From Anniella stebbinsi (taxonomy: Eukaryota > Chordata > Lepidosauria > Squamata > Anniellidae), in assembly GCA_029215795.1 (NCBI GenBank), contig JARDYH010000007.1, forward strand, positions 20,309,763 to 20,373,762: a stretch of DNA of 64,000 nt, in the 5' to 3' direction. The translations under genes and the position numbers were made by a program. Shown in pieces: positions 55,971-64,000 of the stretch (its first letter is position 1; each line of letters starts with the position of its first letter). The notes beneath the pieces were generated by a model. That model searched no databases and had not been told where the DNA came from. It saw only the letters and a list, made by a program, of their open reading frames with translations.

Positions 55971-57298
55971 CCTTAGTGGATGATCTACGCCTGAGTATTG
56001 ACAGGGGGAGTGTGTCCCTGTTGGTACTCCTGGACCTCTCAGCAGCTTTCGATACCATCGACCATGGTATTCTTCTGGAACGCCTGAGGGGATTGGGAAT
56101 CGGGGGCACTGTGCTTCAGTGGTTCCGGTCCTATCTCTCGGGCAGGTTCCAGATGGTAATGCTTGGGGATAGCTGCTCTTCAAAGAAGGAGCTGCTATGT
56201 GGTGTACCACAAGGTGCCATCCTTTCCCCAATGCTGTTTAACATTTATATGAAACCGCTGGGAGAGATCATCCGGAGGCATGGGGCGGGGTGCTATCAGT
56301 ACGCTGATGACACCCAAATATATTTCTCTGTGCCTTCGACAACATCGTCAGCTAAGGATAGTGTGTCTCCTCTGAATGAATGTTTGGAGGCGGTAATGGG
56401 CTGGATGAGGAAAAACAAACTGAAGCTGAATCCAGACAAGACGGAGGTGCTTGCTGTCAAAGGCCACAACCTGGGTTTGGAGGTGTGTCAACCAGTTCTG
56501 GATGGGGTTACACCCCCCCTGAAAGACTGTGTTCGCAGCTTGGGGGTACTCCTGGATCCGTCGCTCCAAATGACAGCCCAGATAGATGCGACGGCCAGGA
56601 GTGCCTACTATCAGCTTCGGCTGATACGCCAGCTGCGCCCCTTCCTAGAGTTGGAAGACCTAAAGATGGTAGTGCACTCACTGGTAACTTCGAGGCTCGA
56701 CTTCTGCAATGCGCTGTACATAGGGCTACCTTTGTGCCTAGTCCGGAAACTTCAATTAGTTCAAAATATGGCAGCCAGGTTGGTCACCGGTACACCTAGG
56801 GGTGACCACATAACACCAATCTTAAAATCACTCCACTGGCTGCCCATTAGTTTCCGGGCGACGTATAAAGTGTTGGTTATTACCTTTAAAGCCCTACATG
56901 GTTTGGGTCCAGGTTACCTGCGGGATCGCCTTCTCCCGTATAATCCGCCCCGCACACTCAGGTCCTCTGGGAAGAATTTACTCCAGTCAGCCAGAACTAG
57001 GCTGACGAGTGTTACCCAGAGGACCTTCTCTTCTGCCGCTCCCAGGCTGTGGAATGGCCTGCCGGAGGAGATTCGACAAATTAGCAGTCTTCTGGAATTT
57101 AAGAAAGCCGTGAAGACTGTTCTCTTCCGGCAGGCCTATCCAGTTTAATTTTAAGATGTTTTTAATAATGTATTTGTTTTTATCTGTTTTAACGGTTTAT
57201 CTATTTTATTGTTTTATATTTATATTTGGTGTTGTTCCCCGCCTCGATCTAGATGGAGAGGCGTGTTAGAAATGAAATAAATAATAATAATAATAAGG
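55971..57298 (+). mobile_element. Young L2 LINE, 5'-truncated (copy 2)
   Basis: Starts 'ccttagtggatgatctacgc', corresponding to position 29593 of copy 1, and ends in the same 3'UTR with an (AAT)n tail at about 57282-57297. About 20 base substitutions separate the two copies over the shared coding part, and the 3'UTRs differ by a one-base indel and a tail change. It shows that L2 was active recently in this lineage. Confidence 0.93.
55976..57148 (+). CDS. Partial L2 reverse-transcriptase ORF, open to its stop
   Basis: 390 codons without a stop. Visible RT motifs: motif A LLDLSAAFDTIDH (residues 18-30, catalytic Asp 20), motif B GVPQGAILSP (76-85), motif C YADD (109-112, the two catalytic Asp), then CR1/L2-type C-terminal blocks NKLKLNPDKTEVL, KLQLVQNMAARL, LKSLHWLPISF, GLGPGYLRDRLLP, PRLWNGLPEEIRQ and FRQAYPV at the end. 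The whole N-terminal part (apurinic endonuclease and RT fingers) is missing and no proper start codon exists, so it is a fragment and not a working gene. Unlike copy 1 it has glutamine before YADD. Function in a complete element: reverse transcription of LINE RNA at the nicked target. Confidence 0.9.
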   Translation: MDDLRLSIDRGSVSLLVLLDLSAAFDTIDHGILLERLRGLGIGGTVLQWFRSYLSGRFQMVMLGDSCSSKKELLCGVPQGAILSPMLFNIYMKPLGEIIRRHGAGCYQYADDTQIYFSVPSTTSSAKDSVSPLNECLEAVMGWMRKNKLKLNPDKTEVLAVKGHNLGLEVCQPVLDGVTPPLKDCVRSLGVLLDPSLQMTAQIDATARSAYYQLRLIRQLRPFLELEDLKMVVHSLVTSRLDFCNALYIGLPLCLVRKLQLVQNMAARLVTGTPRGDHITPILKSLHWLPISFRATYKVLVITFKALHGLGPGYLRDRLLPYNPPRTLRSSGKNLLQSARTRLTSVTQRTFSSAAPRLWNGLPEEIRQISSLLEFKKAVKTVLFRQAYPV

Positions 57299-57299
57299 G

Positions 57300-58501
57300 A
57301 AATTCACCCCTCCCTGGATCTGCATGTGAAAGTGCAGGAATCTATCAGGTCCTTTCTTTGAGCAACTACCCTGCCATTAAGGGTGAGCTGCTAATCCAGG
57401 AGATGGGTAAAACCTGACCCCTTTGTTAGGCTACACTCCATTGCAAGTGTAGGGAAACCACCCTGCGTCACTCCTGCCCAGTTTCGCACAACTTCGAGTA
57501 GATGAGGCAGGAAGGTCCCCAAAAGCAAAGCGTATCCTGGCATGAGGGCTGCTCAACCATTGAGGAGCAGGCCTCCGGATTTGCCAGTCACCATAAAGAT
57601 GCTCACCGAACCCTATTCCACCTCCTAAACTTCCTGCATGACCCTGCCCCAAACCATTTGATGTATTTACCCACCCACCACTAAGATTTAATTCCAATAT
57701 GGAGTAGGCAAAAAAACTGTACATAAAATGCCAATTGGAGGCAGGTAAAATTCCTACTCATCCCCCCACCCCATAGGGAACAACTAGCTAATCTCATACT
57801 GGTTATCTGTGAGAGACAGTGGGATCCGGAAAGGTGAAGAGGCCAAGGATTCTGCCGAACCTGCCTTTATAGGCATGGCCCCACCCACACCTCAAGCCAC
57901 ATGTGTGCCAGCCCACATGCAGCATCCATCCAGGTCCTTCCTAATCACAAATCCGTCTCCCGCCTCAGACGTACTGGTGGGGCAGGAAATGGGCTTAAAA
58001 AAAAAAAGGAAAAAAAAAGAAATGTATTTAAATGTCCCAGAAGAGTTTTCAGTTATGGGAACTATTTAGTTTTAGCTTTGTTTGGGCAAAATCCAAATTG
58101 ATTATGTTTGATTTATATTCTGGAATGGGCAGTTCTTGTAATAAAGGTCCAAACTAGGATTTAAACCACAGGCAGATCATAGTGGACAGCTAAAATGAAG
58201 AGAAATTGCAAATGAAGAAAAATACACTTGGATTTCCTTGTCTTTCCCATGTTTTCTGCAATGGCTAAATAAGTGGGTTGTGGTGAATCAAGGAGAAAAC
58301 AAATATTTTGTAACTTCTTGCATATGGATTCCGCCCCCCCCCACCGCAAATCAGAGTCAAATAAGCTGTCCTCTGAACTTTCCTGCTTTTCATCTCGCCA
58401 CCATCAGAAGTGGGCTGGTGGCAACATGGGACAAGACTTATATTCTGGTGGCATTTAGGGGTGGGGAACTGAAATGGAATTTGTCTCTCACTGTCAACTT
58501 T
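57300..58501. other. Gene-free stretch of unknown origin
   Basis: 57300-57960 is GC-richer and looks like an unrecognised old repeat, with short open frames on both strands and no domain. An A-rich run lies at 57997-58020 and a C-run near 58335. No gene called. Confidence 0.35.
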
Positions 58502-59026
58502 GGGCTCATCTACACCTATGAGCCTTCCAGAAGGGTGGGGAACATATCAGGCTTTCGGGCTTCTGGGATCCTCCACCAGCATCCAAACACCAGTGTGACA
58601 TCCCGGAAGTAAAGAGGGACATCCAGTGTGGTGTTTTTTTCCCCCTGAGCAGTAGCCAGTCGCACAATTGCATGGCCCCAATAGTTGGAAAAGAAAAAAA
58701 AATGACGTCTGTGCCCTGTGATGGTGAAAATGCTACCCCACCCCCAATGGGCACGGAGCCCCCCTGGACTGCACCATGCCCATTTCCTGAGGCCCCGCTA
58801 CTGGCATGGGGGACGTAGGACCCAGGAGCCCACGCTACACCGCCTGCAGTCCTCTGGGTTGTCTCGGGACCGTGGGAAAAATTCGAATAAGTTCCATCCA
58901 TTTTATCCTGGGGAAAGTTTGAGGTCATCCCTGGTTGACCCCAGGGTCCCCTGTGCATCATTTGGATGCACAGGGATGAATGACCTCAAGCTGGTCCCAG
59001 GATAAATGGATGCTGTAGACATGCCC
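58502..59026. mobile_element. 525-bp non-autonomous transposon, 3-bp target
   Basis: Ends 'gggctcatctacac' and '...ctgtagacatgccc' (complement 'gggcatgtctacag') are inverted. TTT flanks both sides (58499-58501 and 59027-59029). Inside is an inverted segment ('tgcatcatttggatgca'). The 151-codon minus-strand open frame inside it shows no transposase motif. Probably the same superfamily as 12677-13264. Confidence 0.65.
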
Positions 59027-59029
59027 TTT

Positions 59030-60059
59030 GTATTTAATTCAGAAAGACCACTGCCTGAGCCCTTCAGATGGTGGTGAGATGCAAAGCAGGAGTTAATGAC
59101 AGCTGCTAGAAGAGAAGGCAGGATAAAATTGGCAAGAACTTTGAGGTCTACTCAATAAGTAAAGCCTGAAACAACCCCAGCAGTAATTGCTCCCAAAAGG
59201 AGATCCGATTAGGGGTGGGGAGAGGAAATATTGCCCCTTTGTTGACTTCCTCGGGACTCAGTGAGGTCTTGAAAATGAGGAGGGCACTACCAAGTGCCAG
59301 TTCAAGGCTTAAAAGCCAGATGTTTGCCAGGGAGGAGATACAGACTCTCCCTTTTGCCTCCCTGTTACTGTTCTGCTTGAAATTTCTCCCTCAATTTCCC
59401 CCCACCCCCCACCCCATCCCCAGTTCTGAGATGGCCCTTTGGGAGTGTGTGTGCTTGTAACGTAAAGCAAACAGAAAGGGGTTCACTGGCAAGGGATGCC
59501 CTGAAGTGGAAGACAAAACTGACAAGTGCTTTGAGAAGTACAGAATATGTCTCTGCTGGGCTAAACAAGGTAGTGTGTGGTGAGGATGAAACTGACAAGG
59601 ATATTTACAACAGGAATACCCTGTGGACAGGCAGACATGCAAAAGACCATAGACAGACAGACAGACAGACAGACACACACACCCCAATTGTGCAGATTTA
59701 AAGGCTCCAACTAGATTCTTCTGATATCCCTAGTGGTTAGGAGGAGATGCCTGTGCCTACTTGCTCACTTGCTCCCCCCAACAAGCAAACAAATGGTAGC
59801 TATGGTGAGTAAGAGGACGAGGAGCAACAAGAGCTGGGGACGATGGCAGTGAGAAGGGAGACTCATTGAGGGTGTCTTTCTCAAGGTCCCTCCATAACCT
59901 AGAACTAGTACTGCTGTGCATTTCTGCACTTCCCCTCTACATCTTTGTCTGGTGGGGGGAGTAAATCATGACATGACATAGAGCAAGTTGTGGTAGATGC
60001 TACAAAAGAAGAATTCAACCCATGGCTGCTAGTTTTGTGGGAGCTCTTGTGTTTTTCAT
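59030..60059. other. Gene-free stretch with (ACAG)n
   Basis: (ACAG)n / (AC)n at about 59651-59682. No gene or element recognised otherwise. Confidence 0.4.
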
Positions 60060-60415
60060 AACATTTAGAGTCATATTACCATAAAGCTGGAGAGGGCCTT
60101 GTAGTCCAACCTCACTCACTGCAGGAAAGCTGGAGTGAGAGCATCCCCATTAGATGGCTGCCCAGCGTCTGCTGGAAGACTTCCAATGACAGAGAGCCCA
60201 CCATCCTCTAGATCATTGGTTCCATCGTTAAACTGCTCTTACCATCATGACGTTGCTGCTCATGTTCAACTATGGTCTACCTTCCTGTACCACAAGCTTA
60301 TTAGATCTAGAATGTCCCTCCGAGGCAGCAGAGAACAAGCCTTTGCCCTCTTCCAAGGTTGTCTTCCATGGGACAACCTTTCAGGCATTTGGGAAGTGCT
60401 ATCAAGTCTCATCTG
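60060..60415 (-). mobile_element. CR1 LINE 3' end, degraded
   Basis: Reverse-strand CR1 of the 26107 type: 'gagagggccttgtagtccaa', 'cagcgtctgctggaagactt', 'gacagagagcccaccatcct', 'gacaacctttcaggcatttgg', 'gtgctatcaagtctcatc'. Frame broken throughout. Confidence 0.75.
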
Positions 60416-60940
60416 GTCAGGTGATTCAACCCTGATCTCCATGACACAAGTTCAACATGCTAAACATTACACTTCATTTGCTCTTGAGCATCCAGATAAG
60501 CCTTCAAACCTGATTTTTTAAAAAAATGTTTGCCTCTCTGCGCTTAAAAATGACTGAGCCGGCAAACCTCCTAATTGGCTGCCAAGTCCCAGTGATGAGA
60601 TTCTAGCTGTGTCTCTTGCACATGCTAATACTCCCAGAGCACATTTTCTTTCATGAGATTCTGTTTTGTCTTGAAGGTAGTAAGATATTGATGTGGTCTC
60701 CATTGCTTTAATTATGGGAACAGTTCCCTGATAATATGCCTGTATTGGTTACTTGTTAATTCTTGCCATATATAAACCTTGGCATATAAATCTTGGCATA
60801 TAGATTCTCTTCCAACCTTTGCATTCTCCCCAGGGTGTGATTAATTTTAAAGGCTCACTTTATTTATTTCTTCTTTGTTGCACCTAGATCATCGGTCGGG
60901 ATTTCAACTCAATTGCATTGCTGTCATTTTTCTTTTTCAG
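60416..60940. other. Gene-free stretch
   Basis: Unique AT-rich sequence; small direct repeats ('cttggcatatagat', 'cttggcatataaat') near 60780-60805. Confidence 0.3.
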
Positions 60941-61060
60941 AAAAGGTTGGGAGATGGGATATGCAGCAGCACAGAATTAACAACTTCACTGGTACTGCTG
61001 ACTTGCTCAAATGAGTGGAATATGCTTCTTCAATTGGCGACAGGTTTCCAATGGGTGAAG
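60941..61060 (+). other. Weak candidate internal exon
   Basis: Preceded by a good polypyrimidine tract and acceptor (TTTTTCTTTTTCAG, ending 60940) and followed by a consensus donor (GAAG|GTACGT, GT at 61061). Length is exactly 120 bp and one frame is open across all 40 codons, starting KRLGDGICSSTELTTS and ending GFQWVK. It has no repeat similarity. I recognise no domain, and splice-like pairs arise by chance in 60 kb, so this is only a candidate. Confidence 0.25.
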
Positions 61061-61062
61061 GT

Positions 61063-61699
61063 ACGTTGTCTGATTACAAAATGTGTGTAGATATAAAAAT
61101 ATCAGCATGTTCATATCTTACAGGATAAAAGCACCATCATACCTCCTCTTGATGGTCCTCTTGTCTTTTTAATGTCACCTGAGGTTTTTGCACTTTCATT
61201 TTCTTCCTTAATCTCTTTCATTGACTCATCCCTTTTGTTACCATTGGTTGATCAATTGATATGACTCAATGGGCCAATTTGCATGTAATCCATGAATGAG
61301 TTTTCCCGTGGGGCTTCTTGTTGCAGTGCCAGCCGCCATTTTGAAAATTTAAGCCATGGCAGGAGCATGCCAAAGCTTGTCATTACATGCAAACCTGGCT
61401 TGGGTGGGTTATTGGGATGGTTAGCAAGCCACCCACAACCCTAAAACAGGTTATGTTTTCTGTGTTGCTTTTTAATTGTCCCAACAATCCACCCTGGTCA
61501 GGATCGCACATAGCAACAAGCTAAGGCATGCCGCTGCCATGGTTTGAATTTTTAAAATGCAAAACGGTAAGACCCATTGGGTCCTGGCTTCCGAGAACAA
61601 CCTGTGGTAGTGGTTGAGTGCTTTTAGGGGATTTGGAGGCCTTATAGTCTGAATTTCAAAGTAAACAAGAAATCCTCCCTAACCTTGCTGGCTGCCTTC
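61063..61699. other. Gene-free stretch, possible MITE
   Basis: 61275-61545 has paired words ('catgtaatccatgaatgag', 'gcatgccaaagcttg', 'caagctaaggcatgc') suggesting an old inverted-repeat element. No gene. Confidence 0.3.
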
Positions 61700-61835
61700 A
61701 GGTTCAATAGAGGATGTGGTTCTATCACTGGTGGTGAAGAAAACATCTAGACAGCTTTTGTACCTGAAATGGGAAAGGGTGCCATCTTGTTCTTCACCAC
61801 AGGCAGCAAAATGGCTTGGGCCAGCCCTGGTGGGC
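61700..61835. repeat. Old dispersed repeat shared with 470-590
   Basis: 'gggtgccatcttgttcttca' and 'caggcagcaaaatggcttgg' match the block at 530-575. Family unknown. Confidence 0.45.
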
Positions 61836-62989
61836 ACATTTGGCAATTTGAGAAACTACCATAAAATGGCTGGCATGGAAGGTGTAGTAAAGGTATCCTG
61901 TCAAAAATACTGAGTACAAGACAGAGGTAGGGTCTGAGCCCTAACAAAGTAAAGGAGTCCTTTGAGCCCACAATTTTTTGAAACACCAACACCTATTTCA
62001 CAGCAACCCCAGCTGCTGGTAAGAAAATGTGTTAACTAAAAAAATGGGAAGGGTAAGGCACCTTGATGAGCCCCAGAAAGGCGTCTAGGGGTGCATTGGC
62101 ACTCATGGGCACCATTTCGTTTTTCTCCTGGACTAGAGGGCTGGACACAGACCATTACTTCCCAATTGCCAGTCGCTTAGCTAAAGTGATATTAAAAGGT
62201 TGCTGCTGAGATTTATATGGTGTTCCCTGGTCATGATATTTTGTCATGAGTTACCATGATATCACACCAAAGCTGTGGCATCCTCACTCTAAAGAGATGC
62301 ATAGCTGTAACAGGACACAACAGACAAAATGTTGGGCAACAGCCTCTCTACAACAGCATCCTAAATGGAGGATGTTGGAGAGTTGCTCTGTGCCAATATT
62401 AGGCACGTAGGCCAGCACCAATGCAGGTATCTCCATGGTGGACAAAATGTCTTTAAAAACTGCACTGGGGAGCTATCCTCGACCTTTCATCTATTATGAC
62501 CCAGGGCTTCTTTCCATCTGTATTAGCATTTATTTCCCCCTCCCCCATTGATTTCTCACTGACACTACTGCATAGATTGCCATCCCTCTCAAAACCATGG
62601 TATTTCTGCCGTTTACATCTGGGCAATCAAAGTATTGATTATCTTCACCATCACAAAGTAATATCTGAAGAACACTGCTGGAGTGTAAGCTGTTAGGATA
62701 GGAAGGGATCCCGTGTCCCCACTGTACCTGCTGATTTGCAACCATCCTCCACTCACTGTTACTGGCAATTTTCTCTTTTTGAAAACATCTCAGACTCAGC
62801 ATATCATGCATTTTCCAATCTTTCAATATGCATGCTCATGAAACACACGAAGTTTCACATTTAGACCTGCCCAACCTTTTCTACACTGACTGTAACAGAT
62901 ATCGTGCCAGTAACAGCCTTCTTAGCAGCATTTGATGTGAAATTCCCACCTGAATTGTGATGCTCATAATACAGTGCACGGGCCTCCGA
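61836..62989. other. Gene-free stretch
   Basis: No gene, RNA gene or clear element recognised. Confidence 0.3.
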
Positions 62990-63310
62990 CATTACAGCTT
63001 AGTGCTTAGCTGATTCGTTCGTATTGTTTTACGGTCAGGGTAACAACGTTCTGCTTGACAGCTGCTTCATTTCTGCTCAAAATGTCCTTGAGTGTTGATA
63101 ATCTTATTTCTGGCAGCTAAATGGTCTCTGCGTTGCGACATCCCTTTGGAGGGAGGGGGGAGGGCCGCTTTGCACAGGAGAGGGAATGTGACATTCATTT
63201 GCCAGTTAAGGTAGCCTGCAGCAAAATTTGTATTAACAGTCAGTGCAATCCATTTTGTACTTAAAGAGACAGGCATCCTTTTAATATTTTCCAAGGGAAT
63301 TTATGGATTT
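62990..63310. promoter_or_regulatory. Candidate conserved non-coding element
   Basis: Repeat-free block with retained CpGs ('gattcgttcgtattgttttacgg', 'tgcgttgcgacatc') and SOX-like 'attgtt' words. Inference from composition only. Confidence 0.25.
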
Positions 63311-63604
63311 TTGAACTATCTGGGCCAATGGACACTTCTGGTGGCCAAACAGAGCCAGGATAACTAGGTAAAGTTACTTCATTGTGCAAATGTGTGTATG
63401 TGTGTGTTGTAGGAAAAGCATCTCCGTGTTTACGTGCTTAACCACTCCATCACATGTTGATTTTGTCCTGCCATCTCGCTACTCCCAAATAGCTCAAGTG
63501 GGGAAATGTGGCAGGGAACGGAGCTAGCAGAAACTCAATGGCTAGGGGCAGGACCACTGCCCAGGGCTGTATGGATCTGCCTGATCCACTTTCTATAATG
63601 TGTG

Positions 63605-63986
63605 CATTTTTTCTCCCAGCACATGTCCATTCCATCCATTTCTGCACCACTTTGTAAATCCACATGAAAAATTCATATCCATTTTCATAGGCATTTCCAT
63701 ACGTGAAAAACTCATAGGCATCATTATATGCATCTTTTGGTATTTTTAGTGAATATATTTACTCCAATGTATGTTGTTTCCTACACTATTAGGTCTGTAG
63801 TTTTGTACAAACTTTCCTCTAATATGTGCATTTTTCTACCAAGTTTTGAACTGTATTACAAAATTTGGAGAATTGCGAACTCCAACAGATAATTGCATTC
63901 CAGTTTACATAGTTGAAGAAATGCAAAATATGTTGGTTCATATTGAAATATGAATGAAATGAGTTTCTTCCCCATCCCTAGTGTTG
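63605..63986. mobile_element. Probable old hAT-like remnant
   Basis: AT-rich block with repeated 'gcatttttct' and 'aatatgaatgaaat' words, ending 'ccccatccctag', the type of terminus seen at 29259. The left end is not defined, so the call is tentative. Confidence 0.35.
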
Positions 63987-64000
63987 CCTAGCAGGGACTC

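Noticed and set aside
58506..58961. 151-codon minus-strand open frame
   Set aside because: Lies entirely inside the 525-bp non-autonomous transposon and has no transposase or other motif.

Overview
This window looks like nuclear DNA from a vertebrate, most likely a squamate reptile (lizard or snake). The evidence is the mix of mobile elements: CR1 and L2 LINE 3' ends, two nearly identical young L2 copies, tRNA-derived SINEs, a MIR-like SINE, and many non-autonomous DNA transposons (hAT-like, TA-target and 3-bp-target families), with long (GAAA)n, (TA)n, (TC)n and (TTA)n arrays. There are no operons, ribosome binding sites or compact genes. The species cannot be named from the sequence.

Layout. 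1-3.1 kb holds CR1, L2 and SINE remnants. 3.1-4.9 kb is a GC- and CpG-rich island with a pyrimidine-rich tract and one strong splice donor at 3750/3751. It reads as the promoter and first exon of an unidentified plus-strand gene, and the rest of the window is plausibly its very long first intron. 5-20 kb is mostly unique AT-rich sequence with scattered DNA-transposon remnants and LINE tails. 20368-23526 holds the most striking object: a 3.16-kb, almost entirely palindromic element with a perfect 8-bp target duplication and hAT-type ends, built from about 150-bp repeats around a hairpin with a stem of about 95 bp. 24-29 kb has CR1, L2 and transposon remnants. 29.4-30.9 kb and 55.97-57.30 kb hold the two young L2 copies. 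Between and after them are more CR1 3' ends, four copies of a TA-flanked double-palindrome element across the window, several 3-bp-target elements, SINEs, microsatellites and unique stretches. A few unique stretches keep many CpGs and homeodomain-like ATTA words and may be conserved regulatory DNA.

How it fits together. Apart from the possible exon 1 and one weak candidate internal exon (60941-61060), every long open frame lies in a LINE, a transposon or a simple repeat. Nested insertions give a relative history: a hAT-like element sits inside a SINE (8574-8708), a Harbinger-like element inside a CR1 (53681-54189), a SINE inside a CR1 (50041-50230) and a CR1 inside a foldback element (10919-11684). 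No complete autonomous transposon was found. Family names come from recognised motifs, termini and target-site lengths, without a database search.
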